Origin: Hydrangea macrophylla
Taxonomy: Eukaryota; Streptophyta; Magnoliopsida; Cornales; Hydrangeaceae
Reading direction: 5' to 3'
DNA length: 64,000 bases
Assembly: GCA_033977485.1 (NCBI GenBank)
Contig: CM066984.1
Location: 28,253,501-28,317,500, forward strand
In this document: piece by piece, positions 10,830-21,048 of the stretch
How positions within the stretch are numbered: position 1 is the first letter of the stretch
Layout of the letters: every line of letters begins with the position of its first letter
Notes under the pieces: model-generated
The model's input: the letters and a program-made list of their open reading frames with translations, nothing else
Told to the model about the DNA's origin: nothing
Databases searched by the model: none
Position numbers and translations under genes: made by a program

Positions 10830-12480
10830 CCCATTCAGGATGGAAACAAGCTATGCATGTTGAGATGCTTGCCTTGAGAGAAACTGGTACTTGGGAATTG
10901 GTATTCTTCCATCTGGGAAATCTGTAGTTGGGTGTCGTTGGGTTTTTACTGTTAAAATGTATCCTGATGGCACCCTTGATCAGTTGAAAGCATGTAGTGT
11001 TGCCAAGGGGTATACTCCGGTTTATGGTCTTGATTATTCCGAGACATTCTCTTCGGTTGCCAAGATTGCTTTCGTTCATCTCTTTATCTCCCTTGCCGAT
11101 ACTTATCACTGGCTATTACATCAGTTTGATGTCAAAAATGCCTTTCTATATAGCACTCTTTTGGAGGAGGTTATATAGAGCCACCGACTGGGTTTGTTGC
11201 TCAGGGGAGTCTAGTATGGTTTGTTGATTGAAGAAGTCCTTGTATGGTCTGAAACAGTCCCCTTGTGCTTGGTTTGGAAGATTTAGTGAAGTGGTTGCTG
11301 AATTTGGTCTCCAGCGGTGTGGTGTTGATCACTCTGTCTTTTATAAGCACTCTTCAACAGGTAAAATCCTACTTCTTGTTTATGTTGATGATATTGTTAT
11401 AACTGGAGATGATTCCAAGGGAATTCAGGTGTTGAAGCACTTCTTGCAAAAGCAATTCCAAACAAAAGACTAGGGGCAACACAGATACTTCTGGGCATTG
11501 AAGTGGCTAGATCCAGTGAAGGGATTTATCTCTCTCAAAGAAAGTATGTTCTTGATCTCCTCTCTAAAACAGGCATGTTAGGGTCCATGCCCTTGGATTC
11601 TCCTATAGATCCTAATACTATGTTGTTCCCAGATCAAAGAGAGCTCATTGATGACCCAGGACAGTACAGACATCTTGTAGGGAAGCTTAATTACCTAATA
11701 GTAACTAGACCTGATGTTGCATTCGCTGTGAGTGTGATTAGCCAGTTTATGGATTGTCCTCGAACAACCCATTGGGATGCAGTGATGCACATTTTGGGAT
11801 ATCGGAAAGGTGCTCCAAGACGTGGTTTGTTATACAAAGAACATGGTCACATATGAGTTGAAGGTTACACTGATGCAGATTGGGCAGGTTCTCCTGGTGA
11901 TAGGAGATCCACTACTGGCTATTGTGTTATCGTTGGAGGCAACCTTGTTTCATGGAAAAGCAAGAAATAAATTGTTGTAGCTCGGTTTAGTGCAGAATAA
12001 GAGTATAGAGCCATGGTCCACACTACTTGTGAGCTAGTATGGATGAAGCATTTATTAGAGGAACTTGGGTTTACTCAAACTACTCCAATGAGTTTTGTTG
12101 AAGCTTGATATACATTGTTGGGCCCATTCTCTAATAGCTTAAGCTTTTGGAGTAGTTGGTAACTTAACATGGTATCAGAGCCTAGTTTGTGGGAGGTCCT
12201 GAGTTCGACTCTCCATCCCCGCTTTGTTGCGCATATTTGCACTTTGTTATTTGTCTCCACTATGATGGAGTTTGGTTTGTTTGCTCTCCACGTGCAAGTC
12301 GGGGTTGCACGTGAGGGAGGGTGTTGAAGCTTGATATACATTGTTGGGCCCATTCTCTAATAGCTTAAGCTTTTGGAGTAGTTGGTAACTTAACAAGTTT
12401 ATTTTGTGATAATCAAGCTGCATGTCATATCACTTCTAATCCCATATTTCATGAAAGGACAAAGCACATTGAAGTTGATC
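10830..12480 (+). pseudogene. Copia C2 reverse transcriptase and RNase H, split by a TRIM
   Basis: RT motifs: VVGCRWVFTVK, GLDYSETFSSVAKI, QFDVKNAFLY, SLYGLKQSPCAWF, YVDDIVITGDD. RNase H motifs: [32 protein letters not shown] and, beyond the [18 protein letters not shown] and [10 protein letters not shown]. Stops occur near 11176, 11471, 11855, 11968 and 11998. Sequence ends abruptly at about 12480. Confidence 0.9.
12096..12395 (+). mobile_element. Complete TRIM retrotransposon (300 bp)
   Basis: Two identical-looking 74-bp LTRs (12096-12169 and 12322-12395) run TGTTGAAGCTTG..AACTTAACA. TGGTATCAGAGCC (initiator tRNA-Met primer site) starts right after the left LTR at 12170, and a GAGGGAGGG polypurine tract lies before the right LTR. 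AGTTT is duplicated perfectly at 12091-12095 and 12396-12400. There is no coding capacity. The interior carries GAGTTCGACTC, similar to a tRNA B box, which may be chance. Confidence 0.95.
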
Positions 12481-13500
12481 TCACTTACCGTCAGAATGCA
12501 CCTTGACATTGTAAACCCATTTACAACCAACAAAAAGGAGCATCAGTAGTTTTGTCGAGCAAAAAGAGGAAACGTGTAATAGTATGCAACTTTGTAAGGA
12601 AGTCAACCAACTATAAGGTGGAAGGAAGAAATGGGAGGGAGAGAGTGCCAAGCTGAAGATGAAGACACACAAAGCTGAAGATGAATGCACCTTGACATTG
12701 TAAACCCATTTACAACCAACAAAAAGGAGCATCAGTAGTTTTGTCGAGCAAAAAGAGGAAACGTGTAATAGTATGCAACTTTGTAAGGAAGTCAACCAAC
12801 TATAAGGTGGAAGGAAGAAATGGGAGGGAGAGAGTGCCAAGCTGAAGATGAAGATGCACAAAGTGGCAATCGATCTCACTCTGCTTTGTGCGCTTGTGAA
12901 AACAGAGTTGTGCGTGATTTGAATGGCACTCTTGTTATCACAATACATTGGATTAGGAGCCGATAACGAGACACCAAGATCAGCAAGTATTCAACGCAAT
13001 CAAACAATCTCAACAGTAGTTATAGCCATCACACGATACTCAGCCTCAGCAGAAGAGCGAGAGACACCAGATTTTGCCTTTTGCTTTTCCAGGAGATGAG
13101 TGAGTCACCAAGAAATACGTAGAAGCCCGATCCATAGAATTTCCAGCCCAATCAGCATAAGAATAAGTTCGAAGCTTCAAAGAGGAGGATGAAGGGAACA
13201 ATAATGTCAATAAACTCTGACACAAGGTATCACGAAGGTAGCGAAGAATACGAACAACAGCAACCCAATGACCGTAGTAGGGGAAGAAACAAATTGATTT
13301 ACGATATGAACAGCATATGCAATATCTACCGTGAGATAGACTAAACTGCCCACGACAGTCCGATAGAAGGTAGGATCAGGCAACAAAACACCATCTGAAG
13401 AAGAGTAACGAGCATTAAGCTCCAAAGGGTCAGCTGTCCGTGTATTTGTGGGACAAGCTCTCTCAAATAACACCCAAGTGTCAGCTCGAAAAGTTGTCAA
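12481..13500 (-). mobile_element. Copia fragment C3, rearranged RNase H and RT
   Basis: Minus-strand RNase H remnants include YRTVVGSLVYLTV, YADWAGNSMDRAS, RSSAEAEYRVMA and MYCDNKSAIQITHN. Downstream, out of normal order, lie two copies of an RT piece ending [13 protein letters not shown]. No LTR is attached. It is of a different copia family from C1 and C2. Confidence 0.75.
12494..12868 (-). repeat. 189-bp tandem duplication of an RT fragment
   Basis: Direct repeat, first copy 12494-12682 and second 12683 to about 12868, nearly identical. Each holds the [13 protein letters not shown] piece of copia RT. Confidence 0.9.
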
Positions 13501-13699
13501 CTAGTTCGTATGAGCTAAACAGTCCAATCCCAGACCTTAATGGAAGTTATTTGTTAATCAATTAACTGCTTCTTACTATATTTACATATAAAGAAGGAGA
13601 GAACTAAGACAATCAGACTTAAATTAGGACGTGCTAGTTCAACTCTTTAAATAAATGTACTTAGGATCAATAATACAAATTGGAAAATATGAATATAAC

Positions 13700-13884
13700 C
13701 TTAACTGACAAAGAAAGCGACAAGGCCACAGCCCCTCGCAAACCAGACCAAATAAGAATAGTAGCTTCCTTCCAATCCAGCCCATAGCCAAAATACCACA
13801 GAAAAGGATACAATACTCCAACAACTACTATCCGGGAGACTTGGACAAAAACATATAGGAGAATAAGGTAGCCCCATGAGTTTC
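13700..13884 (-). CDS. SOS1: SOS1-like antiporter exon G
   Basis: A 185-base exon encoding 61 full codons from NSWGYLILLYVFVQ through SGLRGAVALSLSLSVK. SGLRGAVAL is the conserved Arg-bearing late transmembrane motif of Na+/H+ exchangers. Acceptor gatacag, donor gttata. The following exon of the family (with a GTLFxFFTGGI-like segment) was not found in the 13.7 kb to its left. Confidence 0.92.
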
Positions 13885-14162
13885 CTGTATCATAACTAAC
13901 ATGAGTAAGTTGAAATTCAATGACTTCCAACACAAGAGAAAAAGAAAAGTAATTGGAATTATTGGATGACAAAGGGCATGAAACATACAAGTAAAAACAT
14001 CGACAGTATATTGTTGATGGAAATCAGTAAAACTTGTCTAAAGTTGAATCAAATCACGCTTCAAGAAAAACAACATTTCACAAACAATAATGACAGAAAA
14101 CATAAAAAATTATATAAATAAATCATAGCAACACTTTTGCTGCCTGAAGCATAGTCCATAAG

Positions 14163-14462
14163 TGTTAAGTTACCAGTTACTCCAAAAACTTAAGCTGTGA
14201 GAGAATGGGCCCAACAATGTATATCAAGCCTCAACACCCTCTCGCGGGTGCAACCCTGTCTCACACATGGAGAGCCGACAAACTAAACTCCCTCATAGTG
14301 GAGACAAATAACAAAGTGCAAATGTGCACACTAACACGGGGATGGGGAGTCGAACCTGAGACCTTCCACAAACAAGGATTTCATACCATGTTAAGTTACC
14401 TATTACTCCAAAAGCTTAAGCTGTTAAAGTAAGGGCACAACAATGCATATTAAAGCAAGAAC
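14163..14462 (-). mobile_element. Second, older copy of the TRIM element
   Basis: Reverse orientation relative to the copy at 12096. The LTR at 14163-14236 runs TGTTAAGTTACC..CTCAACA; the other at 14389 to about 14462 is degraded at its outer end. The primer site reads CATACCA before 14389 (TGGTATG in sense) and is partly mutated. No clear duplication remains. It lies in the antiporter F-G intron. Confidence 0.85.
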
Positions 14463-15955
14463 CTTTGCACACAGAAAAGTGATCAACACCTATAACATCC
14501 ATAATATTGCATATACATTAAATGCTATATATAGGTGTTTACACTAACATACTATGTTTGATTATATGTTATATGATTTGTTTAGCGTAAGTTCTAAAGT
14601 AATACGTGTCAACTAGTGTCAACTAGTGTTCAACTATTATCACTATAGTATCTCAGACATGAATATTAGTATGTGTATGATAAATATGTGACTAAGATAT
14701 GATTAGTTTTAATAATTAGATAATTTGAAGTTACGTTGAGATCATATGCATATTCCTTTAGACATTTAGAATAAGCTAGAAAATGAAATATTTGTTATTT
14801 GATGGGATCAAAGTATAGATAGTTAGAAATCTACAAAATAGGGATTTGCCTTCAATGTATGTAAGTGTATAATAGATGAGTATGAGTAGCTATATATGTA
14901 TATGGATGTATGGATAATAAGAGAAAATATCTTCTAAGAAAATATCTATATGTATTTTGGATAAGCGTGAAATATATCTTATTTGAATAAGCATCAAAAA
15001 AATCTATTTGGATAAGTATGAAACATATCTTATTTGGATAAGTATCAACAAGTATCCAATTGGATAAGCATGAAAAATATCTAATCTAGATAAGTACTCA
15101 TTTGGATAAGTATAAGCAAAACTATCTCATCTAAATGTATGTACAAGGCACGAGGTGTCATGCCGCATGATGTGTCAATTTTTAAGCATGAGTTGTCAAA
15201 TTCCTTAGCATGAGGTGTCAAATTGCATGGGAATGTAGTATTTAACTTTGACACCTAAAGGATTTGTCCTCCATGCACAATAAGGAATGTAAAAATGTGA
15301 CACGTGTAGGACACTTGTCCTACGTGCATAGTTAGTAGAATATTCAAGTACTAGTGTGTGCCGATAAATAGGTGGGGTTCCAAGAAGTGTTAGGAGCACA
15401 CTAAAGCAATGAGAGACATGCTCTACACACAATAGTATGTGAGGGTCTGGGAGAATAAAAGAAGAAAGATAAGAGAAGGAAAAGTGAGGGAAAGCTGAAA
15501 AATAGATCTAGGGTGCCAATCTCAAGCTTAAGTAAGGACTTGCTACGAAGAAAGAAGATTACTACTAAGTTCGTGTATAAGGTGAGCAATCTCGTACCCA
15601 AAAAGAAAGTTTTCTACTCGAAATCAAAATGCTGTTTTTGTCCACTTATGGAATGAAAACTATATGTTATGTTCAAAACTTTGTTTAAATGATTCCTCTT
15701 ATTTGAAAGCTTCTTCAAATCTAATTTAATACAGATGGACAAAGTGTTCGATTTGATAAAGAAAAAAACAATAAAGGGGTAAAATATTAGTAAAGCCCAC
15801 AATCTATATACAAGCTAGAAAACGAAAACAAGGAAGTAAAAATCAAAGGAAATAAAATCATATTACACTCAAATCCCTAAAAATAAGTGATCTAGAAATC
15901 ATGCGATTTGACAGGATTGAGTTATATCTCAAAGGATAAATCATATCTCCAACAC
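14463..15955. other. AT-rich intronic DNA, LTR-like but unassigned
   Basis: No gene. Degenerate repeats of TTTGGATAAGTATGAAA-type units fill about 14955-15120, and GCATGAGGTGTCAAATT-type units fill 15145-15235. A possible TATA-like ATAAATAGG sits near 15364 before a purine-rich leader. This resembles an LTR promoter region, but no ends, primer site or gene were found. A CTCTCCCTCAAG polypurine complement at about 15956 shows that the right end adjoins copia C4. Confidence 0.4.
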
Positions 15956-16430
15956 TCTCCCTCAAGTTGGGGCGAAGAAGTCAACCAGACCAAGCTTGCC
16001 AAGCGATGACTTCAGTTAAAAGGGACCAATGGAACATGTAAGCTGCTTGATCAGAAGAGGTAACAAAGCTCAGAGTGATGATTCCTGATAGGACTTTTTT
16101 CCTAATAAAATGCACATCGACTTCTATGTACTTAGTACGCTCATTAAGAACTGAATCGAAAGCGAGCATAATTGCAGACTTATTGTCATAGAACAACGTG
16201 GAAGATTCTGTCACTGGAAACCCCAAATCTGTTAGCAACGAACGGAGCCAAATAAGTTCACATGTGCCCTGGGCCATGGCCGATATTCAACCTCAACTGA
16301 GGACTGAGAGACAACTTGTTTCTTACTTTTCCATGATAAAAGATGACTACCATAAAAAGTACAAAAGCCAAAAGTCGAGCGCCTGTCACTCTTAGACTCC
16401 GCATAATCAGCATTAGTCAAACAAGAGATC
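15956..16430 (-). mobile_element. Copia fragment C4 (RNase H and polypurine tract)
   Basis: Minus-strand RNase H with SKSDRRSTFGFCTFYGSHLLSW, CELIWLRSLLTDLGF, FYDNKSAIMLA and NERTKYIEVDVHFI, in shifted frames, then a polypurine tract at the left. The rest is missing where C5 begins. Confidence 0.82.
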
Positions 16431-16529
16431 CCCGTTGATTTTCAGAGAATCAAGCTTGAGTAAACGTTGTGTCTTTGCCCTCTTTTATTAATCACATAAC
16501 AAAGGAGGAATTACAATTAAGCCCTTAGG

Positions 16530-18181
16530 CTAATAAAAAGGGAAAAATAACAATACCAAAAGATCTTTCATGCCCAGCTTGCCAAGAGTGAAGTGAAACG
16601 GTCTACTCCCAACTCCCTTGGTGAGAAAATCTGCGAGTTGCTCGCCGGTCTTCACAAACGGAGTGCAAATAGTGCCACTATTGAGATTTTGTTTGATATC
16701 GTGTCTATCAATCTCAACATGCTTGGTTCGATTATGTTGCACCGGATTATGAGCTATATTGATAGCCGCCTTGTTATCACAATATAATCTCATAGAATCC
16801 ATCTGATCCAATCTCATATCCTTCAGTAACGACTTGACCCACAAAAGTTTGCAAATACCTTGGGCCATTGCCCCTAAACTCTGCCTCTGCATGAACCCAA
16901 CCACCACATTCTGCTTCTTAATCCTCCATGTCACTAAATTTCCACCCACAAATGTACAGCAACCTAAGGTGGCCCTTCTATCAGTCACTGAGCCAGCCTA
17001 GTTTGCATCAGTGTATGATTCCACCCTAAGATGGTCATGCCTGGCAAAATATAAGCCCTTTCCAGGAGAAAATTTTAAGTACCGAACAATCCAAAAAACA
17101 GCTTCTAAATATCTCACGTGGTGCATGCATAAACTGAGTGACTACACTCACAGCAAATGCAATGTCGAGACATATATGGGATAAGTAGAAGAGCTTACCT
17201 ACCAGCCTCTGATATCTATCCTTTGTCAACCATTGACCCACTATTATCATCACCTAGGAAGCACCGAAACTTCTAAGAAGGTAACGTGTTGCGTATCATA
17301 TCGTGTCTGATACACGGACACTACACTTCACGGACACTTTTCCTGCAATGTCCATATGCAACTTTCTAGGATTTTGTCGTGTCGTATCTATGTCGGGGTG
17401 TCCATGTCCGTGCTTCATAGATCATCACTAAGCTTTTGATTTGGCTCAATAGGAGTGTCACAAGTTCTACTCCCTAGCACCCCAGTCTCATCCAGTAGAT
17501 TAAGAACATATTTTCTTTGGGAAATGTATATCCCATGGATCTCGCAAATTCAATTCCCAGGAAGTACTTTAGGGCTCCCAAATCTTTTATTTGAAACTCT
17601 GTATGTATTGCTCCAAGCGTTGCATTTCCTCTAAATCATCACTCGTAAGCACCATATCATCAACATAAACAATAAGAGCAATGGTTTGCCCTGAGAAGAT
17701 TGTTTAACAAACAAAGTGTGATCGGCATGGCTCTGGCGGAAGCCGTATCCCAGCAAAGCCTAATTTAACCTCTCAAACCAAGCTCGAGGTTAAGACCATA
17801 CAACGATTTCTTGAGCCTGCATACATTCCCATTTGTCTTGGGAGTCCTCGAAGCCAGGAGGAATATCCATATGCACATCTTCCTCCAAAAGAATGCATTC
17901 TTCACATCAAATTGGTGAAAAGGTCAATCGAGATTGCCTGCAATAGAGAGAAGAATTCGGATTGAATTAATCTTAGCAGCCGGTGCAAAGGTCTCTTGAT
18001 AATCCACTCCATAGGTCTGGGTGAAGCCCTTTGCAACAAGTCGAGCTTTGTACCTCTCAATTCCACCAGCCCTGCGCTTCACCATGTACACCCACTTGCA
18101 CCCCACTATTCTTTTGTCATTCGATAATGTCACCGATTCCCAAGTACCATTCTTATACAAAGCTTTCATCTCTTCAATCAT
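16530..18181 (-). pseudogene. Copia C5 RNase H and reverse transcriptase
   Basis: RNase [33 protein letters not shown] and [53 protein letters not shown] and further broken pieces up to the YVDD region near 17650. Several frameshifts and the hAT insertion interrupt it. Confidence 0.87.
17254..17420. mobile_element. Small hAT element (167 bp) in copia C5
   Basis: Perfect 8-bp duplication ATCATCAC at 17246-17253 and 17421-17428. Terminal inverted repeats are CTAGGAAGCACCGA against CTATGAAGCACGGA. The interior repeats CACGGACAC-like words. No coding capacity. Its ends resemble those of the 399-bp element at 8957. Confidence 0.9.
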
Positions 18182-18780
18182 TGCATAGTTCCACTACGGA
18201 TCAGCAAGAGCTTCATGAACACGATTAGGAATAGGTACGGAAGACATTTTCGAATGAAATTTCTATAAGTAGGAGACAGATGAGAGTAAGACAAAATATT
18301 AGATATCGGGTGATAGGTACAAGACCTAACACCTTTTTGCACAACAATGGGAACATCAAGGTCATCTAACTGAAAAGGAACAGAAGGAACAGGAGAAAAA
18401 GGAGACACAGAAGTATTAGGATTACCTGGATCCTCGACAGTCATAGGAGATGCAGTGGTAGGTTAGGAGAGATGGTCTCTATAGTCTTCCTCCTCCATGT
18501 TCCTTTGGAATAGACCAAGAGTTCTTTCACTTTCTCTCCCTCTCTCCCTATTTTACCCCTCTCTACAGTCTCCTTCTCCTCCCTCTTTTCAGTCTTTTCC
18601 TCACTACTCTCTCTTGTGTCGTTCTTTTCAGGTTCACTCTCCTCTTGCTCAATGGTCTCAAAAACTATCAGAGGGGAAAACATAGGTAACACAAGTATCT
18701 CTTCCTTACACCTCTGTTCCCCCCTAAAGAGATGCCTGGGAACTCTGGGAATCCTAGAAGTAGGACTGACACTCAAAAAA
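18178..18780 (-). pseudogene. Copia C5 linker, Lys/Glu-rich
   Basis: Contains SSEEKTEKREEKETVERGK, then KVKELLVYSKGTWRRK, then the stretch ending VQKGVRSCTYHPISNILSY before RT. Comparable with the linkers of C1, C6 and C10. Confidence 0.7.
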
Positions 18781-19440
18781 AGGTAATATCCATAGAGACG
18801 AACCATTTCAGAGACGAAGAGTGATAACACTTATACCCCTTTTGAGTAGGAGAGTAACCCAAAAACACACACCAAAGAGCACGAGGATCCAACTTCCCAC
18901 AAGTGGAAGAATGGTTATGAACAAAACACACACAATCGAATACATGGGAAGGTATAGAGAATAGTATGGAAGAGTTGAAGAGCACTTCGATTGGTGTTCT
19001 CTTGTTCAACACACGAGTAGGAAGACTATTAATGAGGTAAGCAACCATTAAGACTGCCTCAGCCCAGTAAGACTTAGGAGCGTTTACTGAGAAGAGTATG
19101 GAATGAGCAATTTCTAGCAAGTGATGATTCTTGCGTTCTTGTCAGGGCAAGAAGTCTGCTGAATTATTCCATGAGAACCAAAAAAGTCTCCAAGACCAAA
19201 ATCAATGTACTCACTACCATTATCAGAATGTAAAATTTTTATGACTGTACCAAACTGAGTATGAATCATATAATAGAAAGCTTTGAAAACATAAATAAAA
19301 TAAAATAAAATAAAATAAAATTTAAAAAAAAAAAAAAAAAAAACCCCTTCCCTTTCCTCCTCTAGCATATAAATCCACATGACACGAGAAAAATCATCGA
19401 TAAATATAACAAACCATCTATGTCCTTTTAACGACACAAT
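18773..19440 (-). pseudogene. Copia C5 integrase
   Basis: Shows FIDDFSRVMWIYML, ILHSDNGSEYIDFGLGDFFG and, after a break, APKSYWAEAVLMVAYLINSL and LWCVFLGYSPTQKGYKCYH. The third catalytic region (QQNGVAERK) is damaged near 19135. An (AAAAT)n and poly-A tract (about 19302-19343) is inserted in the core. Confidence 0.85.
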
Positions 19441-19459
19441 ACGAGATGAACCCCAAACT

Positions 19460-19867
19460 TCAGAATGGACTAAGCAAAAGGGACTGAACTTGTAGTGGAA
19501 CTTCGAGGAAAAGATGCACAGTGATGCTTTCCAAGTTCACAAGACTCACATTAAAACTCAGAGACCTTTTTATTGAGGACAACTGAAGGAAATAAATGTT
19601 GAAGTGGAGAAAAAGGAAGGTGTCCCGACCGCTTGTGCCAAAGCCATATGTCTTCAGTTTTATTATTAGAGACCACGGTATGATGTGCCACATGCACTCC
19701 TGAATCCAAGAGATAAAACCCATTCTCCACTCAACCAGTGTCAATCGTCCTCTTCGTGATGAGACCCTACAAGACACAATCTTCAGGTTAAAAGCGGCTG
19801 TTAAGGCACCAAAGGTGATCAAGCGATAAAGTCCATTCTCCACTCTACCACTGCCATCTTGATGCAC
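19460..19867 (-). pseudogene. Copia C5 GAG-preintegrase remnant
   Basis: Broken frames with two near-copies of the GRVENGLYRL/GWRMGFISW-type segment, suggesting a local duplication at about 19695-19860. A WLWHKRSGH-like piece lies near 19640. Very degraded. Confidence 0.55.
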
Positions 19868-20654
19868 CGAAGGTTATTCTAAACCAACGGTTTCATACCA
19901 GAGTTTATTGCGAAGAGAATTGTGGGTGATATGGATTGTTCGGAGATTTCAAGTTTGGTCGGTTGTGGATTGTACAGTTGTTCGTATGTTCGGTTCCGGC
20001 TTCCTTAACATTATTTCGTTCATCGTAATCTCATAACTTTTGGAAATTATTTCTATAACGTTGAGAATACCTATAATTATATAATCTTTTTATTATAAAA
20101 CGGTACCATTTGAGGTTCATCACTCACTCGGCTTCTAAAGTTGATGGCATTTTATGCCGCTGGATCATCCCTGTTCAGCTTTTCCAGACTACAACAATGT
20201 AGCAGATGGTGACCAAGGTGGGGAAGATTATGCCGATGATGGCTGTACTGTGGAGGGGAATACAGTTGAGGAGTACACCGGGGAGGATTACACAGAAGGA
20301 GACTACTATGAGGAGGGCTACGGTTATGCCAGCTGAAGACCCCGCTCTGGGCGTAGTCTTTTAGTTTCACTTTTGGGATGGTCGTAAAAATTTTGACTTC
20401 TATTTTGGATACATCGGCATGTGTTGCCACAAGACTAATTATGTTTTACGTTGAATAGTCAGGTCTGTAATATATTGTTTGTAAAAATTTGATATGGTTT
20501 GGTTTAATTCTGTCAACTTAGTCAATCTCCAATATTATATACTTCTTGTTAGCATGCTTGTGGACAATCAGGTGATCCAACTTGTCACGTATCTACGTGT
20601 CCGAAAAGGAAAGTTTTTAATTTCCTGTAATTTTCGCTACTCCGGGGCGTAACA
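19868..20654 (+). mobile_element. Gypsy-like LTR remnant with an acidic Tyr-rich frame
   Basis: It ends CTCCGGGGCGTAACA, the usual GGGGxGTxACA end of plant gypsy LTRs. The left end is lost at C5. An open frame ending at 20336 encodes acidic, Tyr-rich residues such as VEEYTGEDYTEGDYYEEGYG. I cannot tie this to a known protein. Confidence 0.5.
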
Positions 20655-20992
20655 TATTCGTTGTTGTTTAATTAAATACAGCAAAACCATTATTTGCAGT
20701 TTTTCTTATAAAATTACATGGTGACTGCACCATTACTTCACACATTTTATACCACACCATTCTAATACTGAAGCCTTACTTTTTCCTTCATGCCCAAAAT
20801 TTCTAGTAAGTTCTCGACTTTATGTTACAACAAGAATAAATCTCAACCAAGTAAACGGTTATATCATTCACTTACTGCACAAAACGAGAAGAGAAAAAAA
20901 ATTAAGAAACAAAGCATGTACATATACAACATAAAATATGTGACTGTATTTTATATGGGAGTAGAGAGCAAATATGGGAAGTTCAAAACTAC
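20655..20992. other. Antiporter intron next to exon F
   Basis: AT-rich single-copy-looking DNA with no gene or repeat that I recognise; it directly follows the donor of exon F in the gene's sense. Confidence 0.5.
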
Positions 20993-21048
20993 CATGGTGT
21001 TCAAAAACACTGTCACTGCCGATAACACCTTCAGCTATAACGACACCA
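20993..21048 (-). CDS. SOS1: SOS1-like antiporter exon F
   Basis: A 56-base exon encoding SGVVIAEGVIGSDSVFEHHG across its borders. Acceptor atttgcag, donor gtagtt. Its split Ser and Gly codons join exactly to exons E and G. Such a small exon was recognised by its fit in phase and family sequence. Confidence 0.9.

Larger units (their letters stand above)
8800..12480 (+). mobile_element. Ty1/copia element C2, truncated at both ends
   Basis: Plus-strand pol in copia order: protease (8800-8956), preintegrase (from 9364), integrase, RT, RNase H. There is no gag, LTR or primer site; it stops in RNase H at about 12480. A hAT element (8957-9355) and a TRIM (12096-12395) are inserted in its coding sequence. 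It belongs to the same family as C12. Confidence 0.88.
16431..19867 (-). mobile_element. Ty1/copia element C5, gag and protease missing
   Basis: Minus order preintegrase, integrase, K/E linker, RT, RNase H and an LTR remnant (about 16431-16550). The polypurine tract appears deleted. A hAT element is inserted at 17254-17420. Its upstream end abuts a gypsy-like LTR at about 19868. Same family as C1 and C6. Confidence 0.87.

Noticed and set aside
13639..13990. Exon G as a copy of a retroelement gene or a single-exon pseudogene
   Set aside because: The sequence matches antiporter residues and has exact splice borders, and six other exons in phase were found on the same strand; a processed copy would have no introns.
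19302..19343. Poly-A tail of an inserted retrogene or LINE
   Set aside because: The (AAAAT)n and poly-A tract has integrase sequence on both sides with no inserted gene; it looks like local repeat expansion.
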